Shown here in pieces: positions 34,759 to 42,819 of a stretch of DNA of 64,000 bases (position 1 is the stretch's first letter; each line of letters starts with the position of its first letter). The DNA lies in NCBI RefSeq assembly GCF_008629685.1, contig NZ_VWSF01000013.1, forward strand, positions 100,472 to 164,471. The letters run 5' to 3'. A model generated the notes under the pieces. It was not told the DNA's origin and did not search any database. It saw nothing but the letters and a program-made list of their open reading frames with translations. This DNA is from Adhaeribacter rhizoryzae. Its GTDB lineage: Bacteria; Bacteroidota; Bacteroidia; Cytophagales; Hymenobacteraceae. The position numbers and the translations under genes are program-made.

Positions 34759-35616
34759 ATGGGAAATACGATAGTTTTTGGCGCAGCGGGCCAATTAGGC
34801 CAATGCTTGCAAGCCGTAGCGCAGGAAAGAAATTTAACCAATATTTATTTTTTACCAAAGGCCCAGGCCAATGTACTGAATAAGGCTGTTTTACACGAAA
34901 CTTTTGCTCAATATCGGCCAGCCTACTGCATTAATTGCGCCGCTTACACGGCCGTAGATAAAGCCGAAGACGAACCCGAAATAGCCTACCAGTTAAACCG
35001 GGATGCTGTTGAAAATCTAAGCCAATTGTGCCGGGAATTTAATACTACGGTGGTGCATGTATCTACGGATTTTGTATTTGCCGGTACGAGCTATGTGCCT
35101 TTATCCGAGACTGATAGCACCGAACCGATTAATATTTACGGCCAAACCAAGCTGGCCGGCGAAAACGTAATTCCGCAATATTTAACCAATTATTTTATCC
35201 TGCGCACCAGTTGGCTTTATTCGGAGTTCGGGAATAATTTTGTTAAAACCATGCTGCGCTTTGGCAAAGAAAGGCCCGAATTAAGAATAATCTGGGATCA
35301 GGTGGGTACGCCTACTTACGCCATGGATTTGGCGGCTTGTATCTTAACCATTATTCAGCGCCAAAGCCAGCATTATGGGCTGTATCATTACAGTAACGAA
35401 GGGCTCACCTCGTGGTACGATTTTGCCAAAAGTATTTTTGAGTTAAGCCAAATGCCGGTGACAGCCATTCCGGTACGAACCGCCGAATATGTTACCAAAG
35501 CTGTGCGGCCACCTTACTCGGTTATGGATAAAGCCAAAATTAAAAACCAGTTACAGATTGAAATTCCGTACTGGCGCGACAGCCTGGCGCAATGCCTGCG
35601 TAAACTGAATAATTAA
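34759..35616 (+). CDS. rfbD: dTDP-4-dehydrorhamnose reductase
   Basis: A 285-residue extended SDR. GAAGQLGQCLQ (residues 8-18) binds NADPH; NCAAYTAVDKAEDEP (about 66-80), STDFVFAG (about 104) and the catalytic YGQTKLAGE (about 127-135) are present. It makes the last step of dTDP-L-rhamnose synthesis. The rfbABC partners are not adjacent, so the gene is isolated. A DNA repair gene follows 47 bases later. Confidence 0.93.
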   Translation: MGNTIVFGAAGQLGQCLQAVAQERNLTNIYFLPKAQANVLNKAVLHETFAQYRPAYCINCAAYTAVDKAEDEPEIAYQLNRDAVENLSQLCREFNTTVVHVSTDFVFAGTSYVPLSETDSTEPINIYGQTKLAGENVIPQYLTNYFILRTSWLYSEFGNNFVKTMLRFGKERPELRIIWDQVGTPTYAMDLAACILTIIQRQSQHYGLYHYSNEGLTSWYDFAKSIFELSQMPVTAIPVRTAEYVTKAVRPPYSVMDKAKIKNQLQIEIPYWRDSLAQCLRKLNN

Positions 35617-35663
35617 AAGGTACTAGCTTTATCTCCGGCATTATTCATTTGTGCTTAAAGGTT

Positions 35664-36383
35664 ATGCAAACGAAGCCTCTGGTAAACGAAGTACTGCAAG
35701 CGTTACAAGCTCTGGCTAATCCTGATTTGAAAGCCGGATTAGTCCGCTTTGGTATTAATAACCAGCACGCTTTGGGCATTAAAATACCAGTTTTGCAGGC
35801 GTATGCTAAATCTTTAAAAAAGAATCAGGCTTTGGCATTAGCGCTTTGGGAAATTAACCTACACAAAGCCCGGCTGCTGGCTATATTTCTGGCTGTTCCG
35901 GCACAATTTACCGAAGCCTTAATGGAGCAGTGGATCAGGCGTTTTGATTCGTGGGATATTTGCGATCAGGCCTGCGCCCGTATTTTCGTCCGGGTTCCCT
36001 GGGCATTTAGCAAAGCCCAAGAATGGGCTGTAAGAACGCCGGAGTTCGAAAAAAGAGCAGGTTTTGTTTTAATGGCCACTTTGGCCATACACGATAAAAA
36101 AGCGACTAATGAAGCTTTTATGCCATTTTTTCCGCTTATGCAACAAGAAGCTAACGATGAACGAAACTTTGTAAAAAAAGCTATTAATTGGGCGTTGCGG
36201 CAAGTAGGTAAAAGAAATCTAACTTTAAACCAGGCTGCTGTACAACTAGCCCAGCAATTAAAACAACAACCGGCAAAAAGTGCCCAATGGATAGCCACTG
36301 ATGCTTTGCGGGAACTAACTAATCCTACGCTGCTAAACAAGCTTACAGCCAAAGAAGCGCAACTCAAAACAGCAGCTCTGTAG
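35664..36383 (+). CDS. DNA alkylation repair protein (AlkD-like HEAT protein)
   Basis: Start at ATG 35664 gives 239 residues (MQTKPLVNEVLQALQALANP). The sequence RFGINNQHALGIKIPVLQAY (about 24-43), RFDSWDICDQAC (about 97) and FVKKAINWALRQVGKR (about 170-185) are hallmarks of the AlkD/AlkC HEAT-repeat DNA glycosylases, which remove N3 and N7 alkylpurines. WALRQVGK carries the conserved active-site Trp and Arg. Cytosolic. Probably shares the rfbD transcript. Confidence 0.92.
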   Translation: MQTKPLVNEVLQALQALANPDLKAGLVRFGINNQHALGIKIPVLQAYAKSLKKNQALALALWEINLHKARLLAIFLAVPAQFTEALMEQWIRRFDSWDICDQACARIFVRVPWAFSKAQEWAVRTPEFEKRAGFVLMATLAIHDKKATNEAFMPFFPLMQQEANDERNFVKKAINWALRQVGKRNLTLNQAAVQLAQQLKQQPAKSAQWIATDALRELTNPTLLNKLTAKEAQLKTAAL

Positions 36384-36422
36384 AAAAGTAATTTTTGCTG
36401 AACAGATTATGCATTAACCCGT

Positions 36423-37568
36423 TTAGGATTTTTTGCGCAGTTCAGCTAAAGAATAAAAACTGTCGCGCCAGTAAATACCGCCTTGTTTTAAGGTCAGGTA
36501 AGTCGATTTTAAAATAATATAGGAAATAAGCAGTCCCGCCAACGGCATCAGCAACACATGCCAACCTTTAATTTCCATGCTTTTCCAGGGCAAGTAAAGT
36601 AAGGTTTGAAACATAAAAATGATTAGCGCCAGCCATCGTTCGGTTGCGCCCCCAAATAGTAGCAGCAAAGGCCACGGCAACACAAAGGCTATTAAAGTAG
36701 CTATTACGCCAACTAAGGCAATAAATACATTGTAATTAGCTACCGCAAAAGTGTTTTTCATCAGGCCTTGGGTAAATTCCCGGATACTCGTGTACCATTC
36801 CAGCCAGATTTGTTTATCGCCGTACAAAACATCGGCCCGGAAACCGGCTTTTTTAATTAATTCGCCTAGTTTCAGGTCATCATCGGGCCGGAGCGCGAGC
36901 GCCTGGTGGGTACCGGCATTTTCGTAAGCTGCCCGCCTGACCAGCATAAAAGCGCCTACGCCCATATAAGCATTGGTTTTTGGTTTCCGGACAGCCCAGG
37001 GCCGCAACTTAAATTCCAGCATAATTTTAAATGTAGAAATTACGCCCACTAGTAATCTCGACCGGGATTTTATTTCGGGTAGAATAGTTAAATAATCCAG
37101 TTGCTGCTGTTGGGTATAATGCAGTGCTTTGGTTAACGCATCCGAATCATAAACTACATCGGCATCGGTAAATAACATCCAGGTTGCGGTAGTAGCCGCG
37201 TAACCCTGGTACAAAGCGTGGTTTTTGCCTAACCAGCCAGGTGGCAGTTCTGCTATTGTTAACACTTTTATGTTAGGTTCGCGCCGGGCAAAATCCTCTA
37301 ATATTTCGGGCGTACGATCAGTAGAGCGGTCGTTGATAACCAGTATATGGTAATTGGGGTAATTGAGCCGGCAAACACTGGCCAATGCTTCTGCTAAGTT
37401 GGCTTCTTCATTACGCACCGGAATAATAATAGCTACTGCCGGAAAAGTTTCTGCTGTTGTCTGGGGCACTTCGGCTAAAAACTTTATTTTTCGTCGGTTT
37501 ACAGTAAGGTAAATACTGGTGCTTACCCAATATAAAGTGCTCAGAATACCATACCAGAGTAAAAACAT
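36423..37568 (-). CDS. Membrane-bound family 2 glycosyltransferase (HpnB/CrtQ-like)
   Basis: A 381-residue protein. One N-terminal membrane segment (residues 1-22), a GT-A domain with IIIPVRNEEANL (about 48), VINDRSTDRTPEIL, the DxD-type FTDADVV (about 133), and RPDDDLKLGELI (about 230), then three to four C-terminal membrane segments (about 285-365). This pattern fits GT2 enzymes of the hopanoid or carotenoid glycosylation group. Acceptor unknown. No lipid-biosynthesis genes are beside it. Confidence 0.88.
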   Translation of the reverse strand: MFLLWYGILSTLYWVSTSIYLTVNRRKIKFLAEVPQTTAETFPAVAIIIPVRNEEANLAEALASVCRLNYPNYHILVINDRSTDRTPEILEDFARREPNIKVLTIAELPPGWLGKNHALYQGYAATTATWMLFTDADVVYDSDALTKALHYTQQQQLDYLTILPEIKSRSRLLVGVISTFKIMLEFKLRPWAVRKPKTNAYMGVGAFMLVRRAAYENAGTHQALALRPDDDLKLGELIKKAGFRADVLYGDKQIWLEWYTSIREFTQGLMKNTFAVANYNVFIALVGVIATLIAFVLPWPLLLLFGGATERWLALIIFMFQTLLYLPWKSMEIKGWHVLLMPLAGLLISYIILKSTYLTLKQGGIYWRDSFYSLAELRKKS

Positions 37569-37719
37569 ATTGCTAATTAACCGTTAAACCATCCATTTGT
37601 TACTTGTTTAGCTAAAAAGCTTTTAATAAGTTTTATTGGTCCTAAACTAATCAGGATATCGGCAAAAATATGCTGCTGCTGCCATATAAGGTTAATAATT
37701 TGTTCTCCCGGAACTTATC

Positions 37720-37737
37720 GATACATTTACATGTATC
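37720..37737. promoter_or_regulatory. Candidate ArsR operator
   Basis: GATACAT and ATGTATC form a perfect 7-bp inverted repeat around TTAC, ending one base before the likely arsR ATG. The inner TACATTTA resembles the -7 promoter element, so a bound repressor would cover the promoter. Position and symmetry suit ArsR autoregulation. Confidence 0.5.
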
Positions 37738-37738
37738 A

Positions 37739-38035
37739 ATGTATATGGCAGCCGACTTTAAAAACTTGGAAAAAACAGCTAAAGCTTTAGGCGATGTAAA
37801 CCGCCTGAAAATATTGGCTTTATTGGCGCAACAAGGGGGTACTGGGCCTTGCTCGGCTATTCAGGAGTGTCTGGCCCTGGCGCAGCCTTCGGTTAGCCAC
37901 CACCTTAAAATATTAACTGAAGCCGGGTTAATTAAAGCCGAGAAAGCAGGCCGTAACTATACTTATACGTTGCAGCCTACGGCTTTTGAGTTGTTTATTT
38001 CGGGCATTTCGTTTAACAAACCGGTTAATAATTAG
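37739..38035 (+). CDS. ArsR-family transcriptional regulator
   Basis: I choose ATG 37739 (98 residues, MYMAADFKNLEKTAKALGDV); ATG 37745 is equally possible. The frame reaches back to 37670, but that extension covers the operator. The winged helix holds NRLKILALL, the recognition region AQPSVSHHLKILTEAGLI and wing KAEKAGRNYTYTL. One Cys (PCSAIQECL) pair lies in the helix before, CxxxxxC, which might sense metal or redox. It precedes the DsbA/FrnE-type gene and likely controls it. Confidence 0.87.
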   Translation: MYMAADFKNLEKTAKALGDVNRLKILALLAQQGGTGPCSAIQECLALAQPSVSHHLKILTEAGLIKAEKAGRNYTYTLQPTAFELFISGISFNKPVNN

Positions 38036-38108
38036 CTGCTTACCAGCGCAATAATTTAATTTTATTTAAAAAAACTATATACCAATCAGCTTAAAAGCAA
38101 GGATAAAC

Positions 38109-38810
38109 ATGAATAAGCAGAATATTAAAATAGATATTGTATCGGATATTAATTGCCCTTGGTGCTATTTGGGCGAAGCCCGCCTGGCAAAAGCCATTAA
38201 CCAAACGCAAGACAAATATAATTTTGAAGTGCAGTTTAAACCGTACGAGCTAAACCCGTTTGCACCGCAGGAAGGAGAAAACAAAAAAGATTATTTTATC
38301 CGGAACTACGGCTCTGAAAGTTTAAGCCGCCTCGACGAATCGAGCCGCCATTTAAAAGAAGCTGGCCAAACAGAAGATATTATTTTTGATTTTGAAAAAT
38401 CGACAACAGTACATAATACCTTTAACGGGCATCGGTTAATTTGGCTGGCTGGTAAATACGACGTACAAGTACCAGTAGCAAAAGCTTTGTTTCGGGCTAA
38501 CTTTACCAACGGCGAAAACGTGAATGACCCGGCCGTATTAACCCAAATAGGTTTGGAACATAATATTCCGGCCGAAGTACTGAATGATTTTTTTGCGGGC
38601 GAAGAAGGAAAAGCAGAAGTAAAGGCTTTAGAGCAACAAGCCCAACAATCGGGTATAAGCGGGGTGCCGGCATTTATTATAAACGACCGTTACCTGATTA
38701 GTGGCGCGCAGCCCACCGAAACCTTTGTAAATGTACTACAACAAATTGCCCCGGTTTACGGGAAAATAGTAGCTGATGGCGCAACCTGCGAGGTTGGAGA
38801 AAATTGCTAA
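38109..38810 (+). CDS. DsbA-family protein, FrnE-like
   Basis: A 233-residue thioredoxin-fold protein without signal peptide, so cytosolic. The active site is NCPWCYLGEARLAKA with CPWC at residues 15-18; the cis-Pro loop is SGVPAFIIN (about 182-190). FrnE proteins are DsbA-like oxidoreductases linked to polyketide modification or oxidative stress (Deinococcus). A second Cys pair TCEVGENC at the C-terminus (residues about 226-233) could be a second redox site. Follows arsR by 73 bases with a terminator after it. Confidence 0.9.
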   Translation: MNKQNIKIDIVSDINCPWCYLGEARLAKAINQTQDKYNFEVQFKPYELNPFAPQEGENKKDYFIRNYGSESLSRLDESSRHLKEAGQTEDIIFDFEKSTTVHNTFNGHRLIWLAGKYDVQVPVAKALFRANFTNGENVNDPAVLTQIGLEHNIPAEVLNDFFAGEEGKAEVKALEQQAQQSGISGVPAFIINDRYLISGAQPTETFVNVLQQIAPVYGKIVADGATCEVGENC

Positions 38811-38858
38811 ACCAAATTCTGAATTAGCAGGTAAATATTATCTTTTATATTCTTGTGT

Positions 38859-38885
38859 AAAAGCGGCTGGTTTCCGGCCGCTTTT
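38859..38885 (+). terminator. Terminator after frnE-like gene
   Basis: AAAAGCGGC/GCCGCTTTT, 9-bp stem and 9-base loop, then TTTATTTTA. Confidence 0.85.
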
Positions 38886-39028
38886 TTTATTTTATACGAG
38901 CTACAAAAATATAAGCATTTAAGGTGATTTTCTCTTTGTTGAAGATTGGTAAATATTTGATTGTTAAATATTTATTAATATTAACAGAGTTTTGCTATAT
39001 TCAGGTATCAACCTTAAAAAGCTTAGCT

Positions 39029-39718
39029 ATGCGATACCAATTAGGCGGATACTTTGCCATGCAGCTGAATAGGCCGGCTAATGCGCCGCACCCTTACTTT
39101 ACGGTTTGTACCAACTTTAACGATAGTTTGCTTGATTACTGGGCCTGGCAACCAATGGCATGGCTTAAGCATGAAGAGGACTTGACTAAAATTAAGGAAA
39201 AATTTGCATTATCGGACCAGCGTCTGGAGGCTATAAGAACCTGGGTAGCGGCTAAAGAAACGGAAGGTAAATTATCATTTGGTAAAATTTTTTCGGACCT
39301 GAAAACGGCTAAAGCGTATCGCGCGCAATTTTTTAACCACCTACCCAATACCTGTATTTTGTCGCTTTCTTTTTTAAAAGAAGATGTGCAGGAAACCCTG
39401 CAAATGATTAAAATAAACGGTATGGGCCACGCAGGTCATTTATGGGAAAACTTAACCAGGCATTTAAAACCCGACCCCGAAGAACCGGGCGAGGTAATTG
39501 GCTACGATGTTATTGGGGTGGAGTTAGGGGTTGAAACCCTGGATTCTTTTCTGGTGCACGGCAAAAATTTATTCGAGCCTTTGGGCGTGCAGGTAAACCA
39601 GTATGGTTTAGTGCCCGATGAAACCAAGGAAAAAGAAATTATAAATTTTATGAATAATCCGGATAACCCCGTAGCGCCGGAACTCTGGTACTGGGCCCAG
39701 GTTAAACTTTACAGCTAA
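39029..39718 (+). CDS. Hypothetical protein (229 aa)
   Basis: Start at ATG 39029 gives 229 residues (MRYQLGGYFAMQLNRPANAP); an upstream start at 38924 lies in non-coding AT-rich sequence. No signal peptide or membrane span. Features are WAWQPMAWLKHEEDL, a helical middle, and a C-terminal part DVIGVELGVETLDSFLVH and NPVAPELWYWAQVKLYS. I do not recognise the family. The codon pattern is that of a normal native gene. Confidence 0.65.
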   Translation: MRYQLGGYFAMQLNRPANAPHPYFTVCTNFNDSLLDYWAWQPMAWLKHEEDLTKIKEKFALSDQRLEAIRTWVAAKETEGKLSFGKIFSDLKTAKAYRAQFFNHLPNTCILSLSFLKEDVQETLQMIKINGMGHAGHLWENLTRHLKPDPEEPGEVIGYDVIGVELGVETLDSFLVHGKNLFEPLGVQVNQYGLVPDETKEKEIINFMNNPDNPVAPELWYWAQVKLYS

Positions 39719-40017
39719 TTTTGAATAAACCGCACAATAATCCCTGCCAGATAATTAGTTAACTGCCAGAAAAATTTCTTGTATAAATATTCTCTGTAAA
39801 CTTGGTAGACACCGGCTAAAAGCTGGCGCGAGTGGAAGAAAAATATTCTTTAATATTTCTTAGCCTAATGGCTCTTGTGGTATTGCCTGAATTTATTAAC
39901 CGGTTTGGTTAGCATTTACCAAAAACTAATTATATCATTCAGGCTTAAAGTAATTAACAGAGAGCTTTTAAAATGAAAGTACTAATGCTTAATAGAGCAC
40001 CAATAAGGTAAAGTTGA

Positions 40018-40083
40018 GTGTCAGGTAATTAAACCTGACACAATAGAAATGGCTCTGCTAAAGCGTAAATGTTTGTTTAGCAG
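40018..40083. other. Two hairpins in a gene-free spacer
   Basis: In the 414-base spacer 39719-40132 I see no gene. GTGTCAGGT/ACCTGACAC (40018-40041, 6-base loop) is a perfect 9-bp stem, and CTGCTAAA/TTTAGCAG (40055-40083) an 8-bp stem. Neither has a U-tract. They lie at the 3-prime side of the cold-shock gene. Confidence 0.5.
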
Positions 40084-40132
40084 TAATAACCAAACTAATA
40101 TTTCTGAGTTGCGGCAAGCGCAACGCTATAAC

Positions 40133-40588
40133 TTAAGAAATAACCTTTACCTTAACCGCATTCAGCCCTTTTTGCCCTTTTTCAACTTCAAAAGTAACCT
40201 GGTCGTTTTCTTTTATTGGGCCCGAAGAACTATTCTGGTGAAGAAAAATACTTTCTTGTGACTCGTGATCTTTAATAAAGCCGTAACCTTTAGAAGAGTT
40301 AAAGAAAGTTACCGTTCCTTTTCTGATTAAATCAGCCGGATCAGGAGGCGCTTGGCGGGAAACGCCAATTTGAATTTCTTCCTGGTTTACTTCTCTTCTT
40401 TTCTTCGGATCGGGCGGGGTAGAAGTTATATTGCCATTATCATCTACGTAAGCATATAATTCTTCCAGGCTTTGTCCTTTACCGGCAGTAGCTTTGCGTT
40501 CTTCTTTTTTCTGTTCTTTATCCTGCCGTTTTTTTAATCTTTTCTTCTCTTTTTCTTTTTTATTAAATGTTTCCTGAGATTTACCCAT
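40133..40588 (-). CDS. Cold-shock-domain protein with Lys/Glu-rich N-terminus
   Basis: A 151-residue protein. Residues 1-40 are strongly charged (KKEKEKKRLKKRQDKEQKKE), then a linker with a P-P-D-P element. The cold-shock domain occupies the C-terminal 65 residues: KGTVTFFNSSKGYGFIKD (RNP1-like), ESIFLHQN (RNP2) and EVEKGQKGLNAVKVKV. It probably binds single-stranded RNA or DNA. It lies in the same direction as the next two minus-strand genes and facing away from the DEAD-box gene. Confidence 0.9.
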   Translation of the reverse strand: MGKSQETFNKKEKEKKRLKKRQDKEQKKEERKATAGKGQSLEELYAYVDDNGNITSTPPDPKKRREVNQEEIQIGVSRQAPPDPADLIRKGTVTFFNSSKGYGFIKDHESQESIFLHQNSSSGPIKENDQVTFEVEKGQKGLNAVKVKVIS

Positions 40589-40655
40589 TGTTTATTCCTG
40601 ATTTTTGCTTTTTAAAGTGTAATTCAATCGTTTATGTTTCAGTATGACAGTGTGG

Positions 40656-40880
40656 TTATTTTATAACGTAATTAGTGCCATTGCGGATCCACTTTTCGTA
40701 AAAAGAGTTATCGCTAAATTCGCCGGAAACTAATTCAAAATCGTCATTATGCTGCGACGGACGAGAGTCCATAAAACCTTGTAAAAAATTCTGGTTATTA
40801 GGTACCCAATCTTTTCCTTTTTTTAAGGCAACGCATAAATACTCCCGGGTGGCTGGGTCCACTAAATATTTTCTGTTCAT
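40656..40880 (-). CDS. Small hypothetical protein between cold-shock genes
   Basis: A 74-residue protein, MNRKYLVDPATREYLCVALK, rich in Asn, Asp and aromatic residues (DWVPNNQNFLQGFMDSRPS, EKWIRNGTNYVIK). No signal peptide. I do not recognise the family. Placed 68 bases from one cold-shock gene and 126 from the other, all on the minus strand, so a shared function is plausible. Confidence 0.6.
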   Translation of the reverse strand: MNRKYLVDPATREYLCVALKKGKDWVPNNQNFLQGFMDSRPSQHNDDFELVSGEFSDNSFYEKWIRNGTNYVIK

Positions 40881-40957
40881 CTTTTTTGTTTTAAATTAAA
40901 AACTTGGCTAAATGGTGTTTACAATAGCTTTTGTTTTTTTGAGCTAAATAAATAAAA

Positions 40958-40980
40958 AAGCCTTACTAACCGTAAGGCTT
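40958..40980 (-). terminator. Terminator of cspA
   Basis: AAGCCTTAC/GTAAGGCTT stem, loop of 5, with TTTTTT on the minus strand just after the stem, 27 bases past the cspA stop. Confidence 0.85.
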
Positions 40981-41006
40981 CTCTACCAATGACTTATATG
41001 GTAAAA

Positions 41007-41198
41007 CTAAGCACGCTTAACATTAACCGCATTTAGTCCTTTTTTGCCTTCTTGCAGGTCAAAAGTTACTTCGTCATTTTCTCTGATTTCATCAATCAGT
41101 CCAGATACGTGTACAAAGTAATCCTGATCTGAATTTGTATCTTTAATAAACCCAAACCCTTTCAGGTCATTAAAGAATTTTACTTTTCCGTTATTCAT
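41007..41198 (-). CDS. Cold-shock protein CspA-type
   Basis: A 63-residue single cold-shock domain: GKVKFFNDLKGFGFIKD (RNP1, residues 4-20), DYFVHVSGL (RNP2, about 27-35) and DLQEGKKGLNAVNVKRA at the end. It is an RNA chaperone that binds single-stranded RNA. Length and motifs are those of CspA family members in Bacteroidota. Its own terminator separates it from the following small gene. Confidence 0.95.
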   Translation of the reverse strand: MNNGKVKFFNDLKGFGFIKDTNSDQDYFVHVSGLIDEIRENDEVTFDLQEGKKGLNAVNVKRA

Positions 41199-41509
41199 AT
41201 TGTGTTCTTTATTATATACTTACTACATAGTAGATGGTATATACGTTCAATTTTTTTACAATATACACAAAATATATTATATTTTTGAAAATATTAAGAT
41301 TAAATAGGTACTTCAACTATCTGTTTAAGCTTAAGCATACCTAAAGTTTAAATATTAATAATTTTATATATTAAGAACTTGTGTATTCATTTACCACCAG
41401 CCTATAAGTTGTAAATGCAACCTTGGTAAGCTCCTTCCGGCTGTTTAGAAGAATAAGTGTACCTTTACCCGCCAAATCATAATTTAGTACTACCTCAACC
41501 ATTATTCTT
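41199..41509. other. Spacer between cspA and DEAD-box gene
   Basis: 311 AT-rich bases between divergent genes. I see no gene and no exact TAnnTTTG element on either strand. Confidence 0.45.
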
Positions 41510-42658
41510 ATGGATTTTTCTGCCTTTGGTTTATCTGCTCCACTACTCAAAGCCATTTCTGCCCAAGGGTACCAACAGCCTTATCCCATTCAGGAGCAAG
41601 CCATACCGGCTATTTTGGCCGGCCACGATATTCTGGGAATTGCCCAAACTGGTTCTGGTAAAACGGCTGGTTTTGCCTTGCCTATGCTGGAGCAGTTCCG
41701 GAACAGAAGACCAGCCCGCAACCGTTTTGTGCAAGCGCTGGTGTTGGTTCCTACCCGCGAATTGGCCTTGCAGGTGGCCACCGTTTTTCAGGGTTTTAGT
41801 ATGTACCTGGGCGAGCGGGTAAAAACACTAGCGGTGTTTGGCGGCGTAAGCATTAATCCACAGATGAAAGCTTTAAGCGGCACCGATATTTTAGTGGCAA
41901 CGCCGGGCCGGTTACTCGATTTAATTCAAAACAAAGCAGTGCACCTATCAGAAGTAGAAGTTTTGGTACTCGACGAAGCCGATAAAATGCTGAATTTGGG
42001 CTTTGCCGAAGAAATGGACCAAATATTTAAACTACTGCCCTCTAAGCGCCAGAGCCTGCTTTTCTCGGCCACCCTCGCCGACGATATTCAGGTTATAAAA
42101 GAAAAATTGCTTCGCGACCCGGTTATTATTTCGGTAGAAGAAAAGCCCGAAGCCGACAACTTGGAATTAATAAAACAGGTGGCTTACCGCGTTAGCCCCG
42201 AGCGAAAAGGCCCTTTTTTACGCCACCTGATTAAGCACGAGCAAATGCCCCAGGTGCTGGTTTTTGTATCGAGTGTGCGCAACGCCGATAATTTGGTGGT
42301 AAAACTAAACAAAAACGGCATAGAGGCTATGGCCATGCACGGCGACAAGAGCCAGGGTGCCCGCACCGAAGCATTACGACGTTTTAAAATCGGCCATTTA
42401 CGCGTATTAGTTGCAACCGATTTGGCTTCCCGCGGCATCGATATTCAGTTGCTGCCCTTTGTCATAAATTACGACTTGCCGCGCTCCCCCAAAGATTATA
42501 TTCACCGGATTGGCCGTACGGGCCGGGCTGGTGCTACCGGCCAGGCTATTTCCTTAATCACCCCCGAAGACGAACACCATTTTAAAATTATTCAGAAAAA
42601 AATGGGCAAGCAGGTAGAAATGCGGGAAAGTTCCGATGTGAACTTGCAGGGCATTTAA
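41510..42658 (+). CDS. DEAD-box ATP-dependent RNA helicase
   Basis: A 382-residue helicase: AQTGSGKT (motif I, about 47), PTRELALQVA, DEADKMLNLGF (motif II, about 152), FSATL, ATDLASRGIDI and HRIGRTGRAG (motif VI, about 335). It lacks a C-terminal RNA-binding extension. It stands next to cold-shock genes, divergent from cspA, and so may take part in the cold response; this is inference. It is a paralogue of the helicase at 23 kb. Confidence 0.95.
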   Translation: MDFSAFGLSAPLLKAISAQGYQQPYPIQEQAIPAILAGHDILGIAQTGSGKTAGFALPMLEQFRNRRPARNRFVQALVLVPTRELALQVATVFQGFSMYLGERVKTLAVFGGVSINPQMKALSGTDILVATPGRLLDLIQNKAVHLSEVEVLVLDEADKMLNLGFAEEMDQIFKLLPSKRQSLLFSATLADDIQVIKEKLLRDPVIISVEEKPEADNLELIKQVAYRVSPERKGPFLRHLIKHEQMPQVLVFVSSVRNADNLVVKLNKNGIEAMAMHGDKSQGARTEALRRFKIGHLRVLVATDLASRGIDIQLLPFVINYDLPRSPKDYIHRIGRTGRAGATGQAISLITPEDEHHFKIIQKKMGKQVEMRESSDVNLQGI

Positions 42659-42819
42659 GAAATATTGGATATTAATTGCAGGCATCCGGGAGCTATAAAG
42701 GACACTTTCTGTACCAAAAATATGCCCTTAAAATATTAATTCTGCTGCTGCTTATTGTTATTTTATATTTATAACTTTATTTGCTTATTAATTTCGTTTA
42801 CCACCACCTTTAATTAAAT

